Assembly (NCBI GenBank): GCA_948567375.1
Contig: OX419761.1
Span: 17,362,501 to 17,426,500 of the forward strand
DNA: 64,000 bases
DNA from: Lunularia cruciata
Lineage: Eukaryota > Streptophyta > Marchantiopsida > Lunulariales > Lunulariaceae
Direction of reading: 5' to 3'
Shown here: positions 46,030-57,420 of the stretch, piece by piece
Layout: every line of letters begins with the position of its first letter
Position numbering within the stretch: position 1 is the stretch's first letter
Translations under genes and position numbers: made by a program
Notes under the pieces: generated by a model
What the model saw: only the letters and a program-made list of their open reading frames with translations
Databases searched by the model: none
Told to the model about the DNA's origin: nothing

Positions 46030-46768
46030 TGTAATACCAAGGGTTAGCCATATGATCTAGATGTGAAATTCAGTTTGGTAATATCTGGAATGATGTTATA
46101 CATGATGGTCAAAATAGATCAGATAGAAGTATCACCAAAAGAGTACTTCTACTAATAAGGCAGAAACCAAAATAGACTTGAGAACCTTAGAACCAATAGC
46201 TAGACATATCATTTAAAGGTGAGAATTGGTTTGGTAACATCTGGAAGGATGTTACACATGATGGACTAAACAGATCAGAAAGAGGTATCACCAAAAGGGG
46301 ACTTCTACTAATAGAGTAGGAACCGAAATATGCCTGAAATCTTTGAAGGCAATTTCGGAGGCCTAAACGGATGAATTAGGCCTCGAAAATGTGCAGAGTC
46401 CTCCTCCAACAGAGGAAAGGTTAGCCTTCCCTCCCTCCTGCTTTGTCTCGTCAAGAGCTTTCCAACGGTACCTTACTCACGTGATTCTGAGATTCCTACA
46501 GGAAGATTCCCTAAAAGATTCCCTCCGGTCAAAGCTTGTTTGACCAACCAGATAGGACCTAGACCAGACAGGTCACCCATCCAAGTAAGTAATCCAAGGG
46601 TGGAGCTTGCTGACATGTCACCTATCTGTGTCCCTAATCCTATGGTGTAGCTTCCTTGGAGGAGATCCTCTTTGTCTATATAATAAAGAGAATGTGCTCC
46701 CTTGGGGCATCAAATGTTTGAGAGTGCAATCTGTGTTTTCTCTCTCTTCTCTTGTCCTCAGTATTACA
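46030..46768 (+). repeat. Right LTR of the chromovirus
   Basis: TGTAATACC...CAGTATTACA, 739 bp, followed by ACTAA at 46769-46773. Most differences from the left copy are C/T or G/A changes. Confidence 0.95.
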
Positions 46769-46773
46769 ACTAA

Positions 46774-49010
46774 GAACTAAATACAAAATACTCAAAATGC
46801 TAGAGATATCACCTTTTCATTTACTCCTCTACCCATACTTGACATAGGTATACTCCTACTTATTAGAACAGTCAGTGGTGAAATTATTAGCCAAGATACT
46901 CAATCATTAAGGAGGTTCCTTTACATCTAATTAAGAATATCTTAAGAAATATCTTTGGTATCTTTGCATTATTCCTCTATGAAATTTTTTGAAGTATAAT
47001 TAAGTAGTTGTTAATATACATATACTAAATTAATATGGTTAATTCCATATAATAAAATAAGTTAGAGATTTTTAGGCATATTCTATTGTTGGAAGTAGAG
47101 TATACCACTTGCTTTGCTTAGAGTTATTGTAAAAAAGCTCTATGATGGGAAGGAGTATCACTATCAGCTACATGTATATAAACACATGCATTATATTCTT
47201 TAAGTTTTGGTTGCAATGTTGAGTTCAACCATGAGTTGGGAATATAAAGCATTAATATTGCAATATGGTGCACAAAGTCTTAAGCAATACTTGCAAAACT
47301 TATCTATGAAGTGAATATTGTGATTATATATTTATAAGCTTGGGAAACCATGATGGTAAAATACAATCTTGAAGTGTAGCTTGGCACACAAATAAAACAC
47401 AATTTTCTTCTTCAAGAGCTAAGTGATTTTGCTTATTCAATTTTTCTCTAAATGAAAAATGTATATGTATAAAAATCAATAGAAATGTGTGTGATCCAAG
47501 TTCACGTGCTCTCAATGTAAGGTGTAGATTGGCAAGGATTAGAAAATACAAACTTGTTTTAAATTCAAATTCTTGTTCCTTGGGCTTTATTGTTTCTTTG
47601 AATGACAAATAAAGATCATATTAATTTCTTGCTTTTCACTCAAAGTAGTTTTTTCTTAAGATTTGGTTGCTTTGGAAAAAGTGTTTCCACAAGGAAAAAA
47701 TACTCAAAAATATCAAGCTATGCTTGACATCACCATTAATGTTGAAAAAAATTAGTAGTCATATCTACGACATAAGATGACAATGAGATAGAAACATCAT
47801 ATACCTTTAGAAACCAATCAATATAAGAGTAATATCATGAAAAAATTTATATTTATATTTTTACATTTATGTAATAATTTTTTATGTACAATCAGAACAA
47901 ACTTACACTCATTACACTTAATCACAAATAGAACTAAAAAATTAGGAGCGTTCTACTCACGATTTCCACTTATACTCTGACTTATAATCCTGTTTTCTTC
48001 TATAATAATGGATAAAATTGTAAGATCTAAAATTTTATTGGACAAAAGAAAATGCACATCAAAAAATATGGAGCTTTTCAATTTATATTCAAACTTGTTG
48101 TCATATAATTGGAAGTACTACTCCTAATGATGGTATAAGCATTTAATGTGTTCCAAGATACTAGTTTGCAACAATAGCTTGCGGATAAGTATGCACACTA
48201 GGTTACCCCACAGATAATGCAACTAAAACTTGGTAGCATAAAATATGGATACTTGAATATGACCACAAGTAGAAGAATAATTTCTCCCAAAGGAAAAAAT
48301 GATCTATTCACTAAAATTGTATTCTCCTATATCCAACATTCAATATCTAAATATCTAATTTTGAGAACTCAAATATCCATTTGTGGAAAGAAAATATACA
48401 TGTTCAAACAATCAAGTTTCCGATATTGCAACTTTAGTGTGCATTTGAGACAAACTCATAATCTAAGCTCAGCATTCAATTGATTATAACCCATTTAGAT
48501 AATGGTTGGTATCCTAAAAATCTAGGATTTTTTAGATAATTTATTGCTATAATAATTAGAATATTTAAGCATATTGATAGGAATCATGCCTTAAAATTTT
48601 TTCATCATATATATCATATAAAGTAATAGCCAAATAGAATCTGAAATATCTTCAACTTTGATGTATGTAAATATCAACAATAGTACATGTTATTATGTAT
48701 TGATAAATACTCACTAAATGAGTCAAATATTTGCCTTGGGTATTCTTGTCATATTGAATACAATTTTAAGGAATAATCTTTGCCAAAGGATATTCTTCAT
48801 CATATTGATCAATTTAAAAAAAAAATTGTGTTAATTTACATTAAATACATTAATTGATGAATGGAAACAAAACTACTTAAAGTTGGAGATAAAAAGGAGC
48901 TCACTACAAAAGGTTTCAAATCTTAGGTTACAGTGTGATGGATCAACTACTTGAACCTCAGGTTCCCAAGAATGTTAACAAACCCTTGATAGAAAAAGAG
49001 ATTGGGCAAA
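46774..49010. other. AT-rich spacer, no gene seen
   Basis: Frames at 47324-47608 (-) and 48217-48483 (+) have no recognisable similarity and lie in low-complexity AT-rich sequence. No repeat boundary is clear. Confidence 0.55.
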
Positions 49011-49019
49011 GTATTTCTA

Positions 49020-50345
49020 TTCTCAAATCTAACAAGAAAGTAACTTTGGAGTAGAATGCAATGTTTGAGGAAATTTTATAAATACGTCCATATCTTTACC
49101 TTTAAATATAAGGATTTGAAAGAGGTAACCTTGGAGAATCATCATATTGAGTTGAAGAAGAATTCTAAACTCATTTACCAAAAAGTATTTGAAAATAAGT
49201 CCACCAGTAGCAATTGTTACCAAGGAGTAGATATAGAATCTTAAGTGTTAGGCTATATCAAGGAGTTGGTGAATTCTAAGTGGTTCCTTCCTATTGTGAC
49301 AGTGAATAAGAAGATGGGAACTTGAGGATGTATGTTGAATATAAGAAGCTCATGTCATGACCAAAAAGGACTTTTATCCTCTACACACCTTCGATGATAC
49401 TTTTATTCTCTACTCTACATTGAGGAGATTATAGTACATGTATACTACAAGTTTGGAGATGATTATACTCTAGTTCAACCGATGAGCATTGGACCAAAAC
49501 ACTAATACTGGACAACCTTCAAAATGCTATGTGCTTTGGTATTTTTATTGACTTAATAACTTTTGAAAGGTTTATGAATAAGATTTTTCAACCATTTATT
49601 GAAAATTTCATGAGATGTTTTATTGATGACGTTAATGTTTATGAGAGTGACTAAGAGTAGTACCTTGATTATGCTAGCTAAAGATTAGTTGACTAAGGGG
49701 TTTGATGGAAGACCTTGAGGTTTGACAAGGCCACTGAAAAATCTCAAGTAGGGAGATTTTTATAGGACAAGATCATCACCCGCTTTGGTTGCTCCTTTGA
49801 GATTGTACCAAATTTTGGAGGTAAATGTTTTAGAAGTATAACCATAACAATATATGACTTCTTTTATATCAAGCACATGGCAAGAATATCATATACATCA
49901 AATTCCAATAAGCTTATATAGAAGACAAACTACATCTTATGTTTGATGTTAGCCAAGGATGTTTATATGGACAAGGCAAGTATAATTTGGACAAGAGGCT
50001 ACATGCAATATTATATGGTGATATGGTACTCCATTATAAGAGTACCATATCACCATAAAGGCTTCAATAAGATATTCTCTTTTTAGAATGATTTATGGAC
50101 TAGAGTACCAACTACCAATCTAGTTTGATTTCCAAACTTTCAAGACTCTTCAAGCTGGGTTGAAGTGGAAGCAAGGAGAGTAGGCTCAAAGGTTACACCA
50201 ACCTAACTCATGGAGTTGGTGGAAGCTAGAGCTACAGCTTTGGTCCAAATTCAAGAGGCTCAAGCTAAAAAATAACAATTAAGACAAGCAATTGAGAAGG
50301 AGAAGAAGATCACATTTCAAGGAAGTAATATTCTTTAATTCCATT
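49020..50345 (+). pseudogene. Third Ty3/gypsy pol remnant (RT to integrase)
   Basis: Plus-strand reading in several frames: pre-RT block D-L-K-E-V-T, H-H-I-E-L-K-K-N (49056-49244); L-V-N-S-K-W-F-L-P-I-V and N-K-K-M-G-T at about 49260-49325; P-F-I-E-N and R-C-F-I-D-D-V-N-V-Y, with the RT catalytic pair at 49625-49630; then a large gap and integrase K-I-I-T-R-F-G-C-S near 49770, with the expected Asp lost. A charged E-A-R-A-T-A-L-V-Q-I-Q-E-A-Q-A-K stretch ends it near 50280. RNase H is missing, so an internal deletion occurred. No LTRs were identified. It looks like a different lineage from the 40-kb element because the pre-RT motifs differ. Confidence 0.75.
50014..50057. repeat. Perfect 18-bp hairpin, 8-nt loop
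   Basis: TATGGTGATATGGTACTC, loop CATTATAA, GAGTACCATATCACCATA. It lies inside the gypsy integrase remnant, so the second arm must have arisen after that gene lost function. Confidence 0.95.
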
Positions 50346-50810
50346 TACTCTAAGAGGGGAACAATGAATTCATTGTCTATATAATTTAATCCTTGTATTA
50401 CAAAGAAAGTTTGTAATAATAATACTTATGATATGATGGAGGTTAGAGGTAGACACTTTGATAGTCAACTATGATAAGTTGAAACCTTTGTACCAAATGA
50501 AGTGATACTTTGCATAAAAGACGCAATGAAAGTTGAGTTAAAGGGTAGATATAATCGCTAGATTATGAATTAGTCTTAGTATTATTTTAATTGTATTGGG
50601 TTATTCATAATTAGGTAACATAGTAGTAATTGAGTTAGAGGTATCTCTAAATAAGTTGACAAAGGAAAATAAGTGGAAAGATCTAATAATTAATTCTTTA
50701 ATACTTCATGGGATCTCCTAATAGAATATGATCTCTTGAGAGAATTTTATATTAGATTGGAACCTTTTAAATGATTTTTATATTATATTAGGTTGGATGT
50801 GACTTCCATT

Positions 50811-51542
50811 TGTAATGCTCTGAGGACAGGAGAAGAGAGAGAAACACAAATTACACCCTCAACCTTTGAAGCCCCAAAGGAGCATCTTCTCTTTATTTAG
50901 ACAAAGAGGATCTTTTCCAAGGAAGCTCCACCATAGGATTAGGCACACAGATAGGTGACATATCAGCAAGCTCCACCCTTGGATTACTTACTTGGATGGA
51001 TGACATGTCGGTCTAGGTCCTATCTGGTTGGTCAAACAAACTTTGTTGACCAGAGGGAATCTTTTAGGAAATCTTCCTATAGGAGTCTCAGAATCAAGTA
51101 AGGTACCATTGGAAAGCTCTCGACAAGACACACCAGGGGGGAGGGAAGGCCAGCTTTTCTGGTGGAGAGGGGGGGTGGGGATCTGCACATTTTTTAGGCC
51201 TAATTCATCCGTTTAAAACTGCCTTCAAAGATTTCAGGTATATTTTGGTTCCTACTCTATTAGTAGAAGTCCTCTTTTGGTGATACCTCTTTCTGATCTG
51301 TTTAGTCCATCATGTGTAACATCCTTCTAGATGTTACCAAACCCATTCTCGCCTTTAAATCATATATCTAGCTATTGGTTCTAAGGTTCTCAAGTCTATT
51401 TTGGTTCTTGCTCTATTTGTAGAAGTACTCTTTTGGTGATACTTCTATCTGATCAATTTTGACCATCATATATAACATCATTCTAGAAGTTACCAAACCA
51501 AATTTCACATATAGATTATATGGCTAGCTCTTGGTATTACAC
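50811..51542 (-). repeat. Solo LTR 2 of the chromovirus family, minus strand
   Basis: About 732 bp, reverse complement of the 40-kb LTRs: TGTAATGCTC at 50811 corresponds to the LTR 3' end and GGTATTACA at 51534-51542 to the 5' end. The flanks CCATT (50806-50810) and CAATT (51543-51547) match at 4 of 5 bases, consistent with a slightly decayed target duplication. The internal region is absent. Confidence 0.9.
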
Positions 51543-51699
51543 AATTCAATACTTTGTATGGTCAAATTGACTTGGTATATAAGAGATGCCAAAATCCTAT
51601 TGGCTTGACAAAGTTAGATGACCTTTGGTTATAGAGGTAGGTGTGATGCACAAATCTTTTCAAATTTTATTATTATTAATTTCACTCTTTTTCACAAAA

Positions 51700-53640
51700 A
51701 TATGGCTGAATAATTTCTTTTTTATGGAGGAAAACTTCTAAGTTGTGTTTCTTTTTGAGTTGTGTTTGTACAATGTCATAGTACAAAGCCAAAATTACTA
51801 TGAAGAGAGAAATGCCAAAGGAGTCCAGATTGAAGGGTGGTTGGAGTCAAAGAACTCAAGTACTAAGGATCTTTGGACCCAAAGATCATATATCAATTTA
51901 AATGCACAACCACTTGGTTAAAACAACTGCCACCAAAGACATTTTACATTCTTAGAGAGGCTTGCAAGTATGAAGAATGAGTCCTCATCCACCAACAAAA
52001 AGATCCAAGTTATAAAATCAAGTGCACTTGGGAGCAATTTCAACTTCTTACTAGCATTTCTTAATTTTGAAGTCAAAGAAAAACTAGCAATCCTAAACCT
52101 TCTTGGTCTTTGCATCTTTTTGCATTCCTTCATAGTTGTTAATTTTTACATAACATCCAATAGCAAACATAGTGTTTGTTAAAAAACCACTGAGGAAGAT
52201 CCTTAAAGCCATTCTTTGTAGCCTATCAATCAACAAATGGGCATTTTTTGCGGAAGTGAGGTAATTCAAAGCAAGCACCTCTCTTTCTTGCTTTGGAATT
52301 AGGAATTGAATGAGATACAAAGAAGGAAGGAGAGAAAGACAATGGATATGAGAGGAAATCTATATAATTGGACCAAAGAGAATGTAGGACCAGCAGAGGC
52401 AATGATTCTAGGGGCAAATGTAGGACCAACAAAGGCAAGGATTCTAGACACAAAGTTTGGGCTAACAAACAAAGTACTAGATGACCGCATTAAGGCATCC
52501 TTTGCAAACAAGAGATCCAAGAACAATAGGTTGAAGGTGAATATATTTTAGTTTAAAGCAAGTAGTTTGCACAAGGATTTTGAAGAAGGTGGTCGTATGA
52601 TTTACCTAGTCCGCTTCTACATTGGGCTGAAAGTTTTACCAAGAAAGAGCACATGAAGTTCCCTAGCTACTTTTATCTAATGTGTTACTTCATACACAAT
52701 CTGAAATCTTATTAGGAATTTTAAAGGTGAAGGTAGTTCTTTGTAGTAGTGCTTTTGGCCAAAGACACTTGATCAATAGAAGTTCTTTGTAAATGTAGGA
52801 TGTTTGGAGTATGGAAGTCCTTCATAGTGGTGAAAATTTGGAGTAGTAAGTTTTTCCAGAGGACACAAATTTTTAAGTTGTTTTTAGGGAAGAATTAATG
52901 CTTTCCTTGACATAGGTAAGGTGCCTAATTAATTAACCTACATGCAAGAAGATAGGATTAGCAATGGAAAATGAGGATGAGCCACAAAGATCTTTGGCTT
53001 TCCTCACTTGTTAGATACATTTTGCTTAGAGTAGAAAGAGTATATAGGGCCTTGCCTAAGTGTAAATAATTTATTCATTCACTTAATCATAATACAACAA
53101 AAAATCCAAAAGCTCTTTGTCATTGTTGCCTTAATTCCGGGTATTGATGGTTGTCTTTGTCAAAGTAGGAATGAAGAACTTCATAGTAGGAACATAGGTG
53201 CTTAAGTGTAGAGAAAAATTTTCTCTTGATTCCAATGAGTGATCCTTGAGGTTCTGAAAGAGCAAAGCAATGCGCTGATGGATCAAAAATGAGTTGTGGT
53301 GTAAAAAGTACCACAAAAGACAAAGACTAATTACCAATGCAAAGAAGCTTTTGGAGTTGTGCCTCCTTGGGAGGATAGTATGCAGCCTTTGGAGTTGATG
53401 TGTTTGAAGTGATGTGGCCAGTTCAGGTTGAATGAATCGTAATCTTCATGATTAATTTGGAATGTACTTGTAGTAAAAGTAATTAATTTAATTTTCTAAA
53501 TTTTTGTAGTGCATGATAGATGGCTCTTGCCCAAGAGGTCAAATACATAACAATAAAAAAACAAGATAGTGATAAGTCTCTTCAATTTTAGTCATTTCCA
53601 ACCCATATCCTTGAGTGAATAACCTATTACTTACCATTAT
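51700..53640 (+). repeat. Coiled-coil-encoding dispersed repeat, copy 2
   Basis: Collinear with 22150-25125 but about 1 kb shorter, lacking most of the middle charged region. Shared text includes ACCACTTGGTTAAA (51908), GTGTTTGT.AAAAA (52170), AGGTAGTTCTTTGTAGTAG (52732) and GGAGTTGTGCCT (53352), ending near CTATTACTTACCA. The frame 52306-52551 starts M-D-M-R-G-N and corresponds to W-D-M-R-S-N in copy 1. No intact long frame. Confidence 0.6.
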
Positions 53641-55800
53641 ATCACTTTTTGGTCAATATTGGATTATCATAAAAGGTCTTGATAGATTTGAGTTCACCTT
53701 GACCTTTAATAAGTTTCAATTAGAAGAAGGTACTATTTAGAAGCATCTAGAAGGAGCCATATAAAGCTAAAATTTATATGAAAGCCTATCAAGCTAGTAT
53801 TTCTCACTGAAGGTAATATAGGTAAGGTAGATACTTCACAAAATTACCAAGGTGATTATTGTGATAAATTTGGAGACTATATAATAAGAGGATTATGAAA
53901 GAAAACACATCTATATCCTTTGTGAATTTGTAGTGTAAAATGAGTGCAAGGAATGAGATTACTACCTTGATTTGAGAAGTAAAGACTTAGATTTCCTTCT
54001 CTATAGTATCACTATTATAGTTGTTGATCTTGGAGAACCTCTTATTTAAAAACACACTTCTGTGAGTGAGAGAAGTAAATTGTAATTCTTATTTTATGAG
54101 CAATTTTGGAGGAGCTTCAAAATAAGAGAGTGAATGATTTAGGAGGAAATGAGAGATTTAGAGAATAAATGAGATTTCCTTTTGAGTTGTTATCCCTAAT
54201 GGTACTTGTAACAACTTGGTGTTGTTCAAATTTGTAATATCGTGGTAAGGAGCGGTTGGACCCACAAGGATACAAGATGGATATGACTAAAAATGAGATA
54301 AAAGTGTCACTATGATGAAAATGTATTATTTTTTATTTCACCTCTTGGAAATAAACATTCCCAAAAGAATGCAATGTCACCACTCTTGGCACATTATGAA
54401 AAGATAAACAAGCAAAACTCACATTCACTATAGATTTAATCCAAAAGGTTCCTAAAGGTGGTGGTTTGTTCCTAGAAAAGATCACTTTGCCTAAAGATTT
54501 ACTTACCTTCCTCATTTTTACATCAAATTATTGATTGCTATCATCAAAAAATTTATAAGCTACGATCTGTACTCACATCATGACATTTGTATCATACAAG
54601 ATTGGTAGTATTGAGGTATCTTAAGGATATTATACTAGAACACATCAACTAAGAGGGAGGAAGATCTCAAGGGTTCAATCACTTCTTCAACTATGATTGT
54701 GATATAGCATTCTACCTTTCACAAAAGGCAAAATCTCATAAGATTCTTGAATGATTATGTTGCTAAATCTTACAAGTTAGTGTTACTTTACATTTCTCCA
54801 TATGTTTGGCAAACTATATTTGTATTGTTTCTAACCTCTTTAGAGCTCCTAGAGTTTCAGACTCTAGTTTGATATGAATAGTTGAGTGGGAGTTGGTGCT
54901 TCTACTCATACTTGATGAATGAGCAGAAGCACCAAGTGAAGACTAATACACATACACCAACTCAAGAGTCTTGATGGTATAAACTTTGTTTATTGAAAAA
55001 AAGAATGCATTGAATGGACATAAAGAACATTGTGCTTAAGCCTTTTATACATTTCCTACTTAGCCGTAAAGAATCCAATGGCTCCAATGTGCTTTAAATT
55101 GCCTAATTACATCCAAGTCTCTCAATGCTAATCACTTCTTATCTACTTATCATGTCCTAAACTAATGTTAAGCAAGTGCGGGTCATGTGGTATGGCCACC
55201 TCAACCTCTTAACTTATCATCTACATTGAGTATAACAAGCGTCAAGCATGGCACAAGATCTTTGTATTTTAACCTAACTAATAGGTACAAAGTACATATA
55301 CAAAATGTCTTGTATTATGACTATGAAAACTAGCCTATTCTATCTACAAGATGGTTCTTAGTCATTCTTGAAAAAACTGACCACTGCTCATTTCTGTATG
55401 AAGTCATCTTAATTGTTACTCATTTGCAATACAACCTAGCGGTGCTTGTGACAAACTGCATGGTTCATTTTCATATTTGAATTAACTCTACAAGCTCTTT
55501 CCTATAATTGTCAAATTTTAAATGAAGCTAGTCTATGTCTCCTCAAATTTGGAGTTGCTATGGCCTTGCAACTTGACAAACAATGCTTTGAGTTGTTTCT
55601 TCATATGGGTCTCCTTGTTAGTGTGTCAATTTTAGTTCTTAAGTCCTTCACCTTTGTATGCTGGTGGTTCTCATTGGTGATCTATTTCAATGGGTTCAAT
55701 AGTTTCATTGCTATATGCCCAGTTATTGCAAGAAAGCTCATCCATTTGTTCTCTAGATTGTTTTTTCACTTTAGAGTTTGTTTACCAGCTTGTCTTGTAG
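53641..55800. other. Spacer, no assured gene
   Basis: AT-rich. A plus-strand reading around 54420-54540 (V-P-K-G-G, L-P-K-D-L-L-T-F) may be a scrap of a retroelement, but too little is preserved to name it. Nothing else is recognised. Confidence 0.4.
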
Positions 55801-57420
55801 TCTAGTATGTTGCTTATTCACCTTCTCTTGCTAGCATTGGAGGCTGGTATTGAGGTCCAAGACACAAATATCAATTGTCTTCTTTAGGTTCTTGTACCAT
55901 GCTTTTGTCATTGTTGTCTTGGTATGGGTCTCCTCTAGATTACCTCATAGAGTACTCAATTTGTCATCTTGGGCCTAGAGATCATCTTTGTGTTGCTCTT
56001 ATCGGTGAAAGACTTTGTCATTATGGTTGTTGATTTTTTATTTCAATGTCAGAATAAGGGCATTCTATTTCTTTTTGTAGTAGCTCATGCTTTAAGAACT
56101 TCTAGACTTCTATTTTTCTCCTCAATCAACTCCTTGACCTTGATCAATTCATGATACAAAAGGGACTTCTTCTTATGTTCCAGCTTATGCAAATGTGGTA
56201 CTAGTGTTGCTAGGTTGTTGATAGTAAGGTCAAGCTTGTTGTAGAATGGTAAGAATTCCAACAAGGCCTCCATCAAGGGCATAATGATGTTCATGGTGTA
56301 TGCCACCATCAATCATGAGAACAAGTTGTTTCTGGCTTTCATACAACATAGGAAGTCTTCAATTGTATTTGTGTTCTTCATTTGTTCTTTGTTGTTTGGC
56401 CAAGCATTTGAAGATTGATCATGATCATCTTTATTCTTTCTTCATTGGTAGTGGCCTTGTTGTGAGTCTCCTCTACTATTAGGTCAGCATGCCATTGTCC
56501 TCTAATGGATTCTCCTCCCATTATTTTGACTAGGTTGTCACTTGCAAGTGTCTCTATACTTAGACAACATTACAATTTAGCCATTTCTTGCTCTATTGGC
56601 CATATTTTATCATTTTTTGTTGTTCTCAATGACCCCACCTATTTGTTATGCATTCATAAGACAAAGTTAATGAAAGCTTATATCCCTAATGGAGTCCTTT
56701 TCAGTTTGGAGATAAGGATTCCCTTATCATCCTCATTTGGTCTCTTCCCTTTGAATAAGAATACCCTCATGTTTGTATCCTTGTTTCATGTTGGTAACAA
56801 CTATACTTTGTTTTTAAGATCTCCTATATCCATCTCATTGTTTTTCATGGGTGACAAGATCTGATTAAAAGAGTTGTCACTTCTTGCTTCCACATAATCT
56901 AACAAGGTTTCTCTCCTATTTGTTTGTGAGATGGATTGACTGACCTTACACATTGTTTTAGTTACCCCATTGTTTCTTTGGGCTTCTTTGCTTCCACTCT
57001 TGCTAGATGATACATTCACCATTTGAACAAATTGTGTTCTTTTTTTGAAAGCTTGAATCTTGGTTCTTGTCATTGCAAACAATTATTGTGTTGTAGGTAT
57101 TATTGTAGTGTGTTGCAAAAACTTCTTTTTGCAAGCAAACTCCTTGTCTGCCTACTAATATTTCATTATTTATGTTGGAAGGTCTGGGTATCCACTAAAG
57201 TATGTTGCATGGTAGAAGTGGTTGGGGTATTTCTCCTTCTCCTCTTTTGTGAAGAGGTTCATCCTTATGTAAAAATGTAGTATAAAAGGGGCTACAATCA
57301 TGAGTGTGCCCTTATCCATGTCATCCAATAGCTTAATGACTTGTTCTAAGAACATCTTGGCCTAGCTTACATGTTGTTTGTGAACAAGTTGGAAAAAGAT
57401 TGCCTAATTTAGGTTCATAG
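55800..57420 (-). pseudogene. Decayed coiled-coil protein region, minus strand
   Basis: Minus frames in order from the high end: 57355-57170 (K-M-F-L-E-Q-V, L-L-D-D-M-D-K, R-M-N-L-F-T-K-E-E-K-E-K-Y), 57082-56801 (basic, Ser-rich), and 56312-56085 (L-D-L-T-I-N-N-L-A-T-L-V-P-H, H-E-L-I-K-V-K-E-L-I-E-E-K). K/E-rich coiled-coil sequence is then still readable with stops to about 55800. The continuity suggests one former protein of several hundred residues. I do not recognise the family. A retroelement structural protein or a decayed gene are both possible. Confidence 0.5.

Larger units (their letters stand above)
40164..46768 (+). mobile_element. Full-length Ty3/gypsy chromovirus LTR retrotransposon (non-autonomous by mutation)
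   Basis: This 6.6-kb element has paired LTRs of 737 and 739 bp, a perfect ACTAA target duplication, a tRNA-iMet PBS (40902) and a polypurine tract (46015). The order is gag, protease, RT, RNase H, integrase, GPY/F and chromodomain. The chromodomain places it among chromoviruses, whose chromodomain is thought to guide integration to particular chromatin. The LTRs differ by about 20 substitutions by my hand count (about 3%) plus two small indels, so the insertion is much younger than the elements at 4-13 kb. About ten premature stops and at least two frame changes break the polyprotein. Two solo LTRs of the same family lie at 19098 and 50811. Confidence 0.95.
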
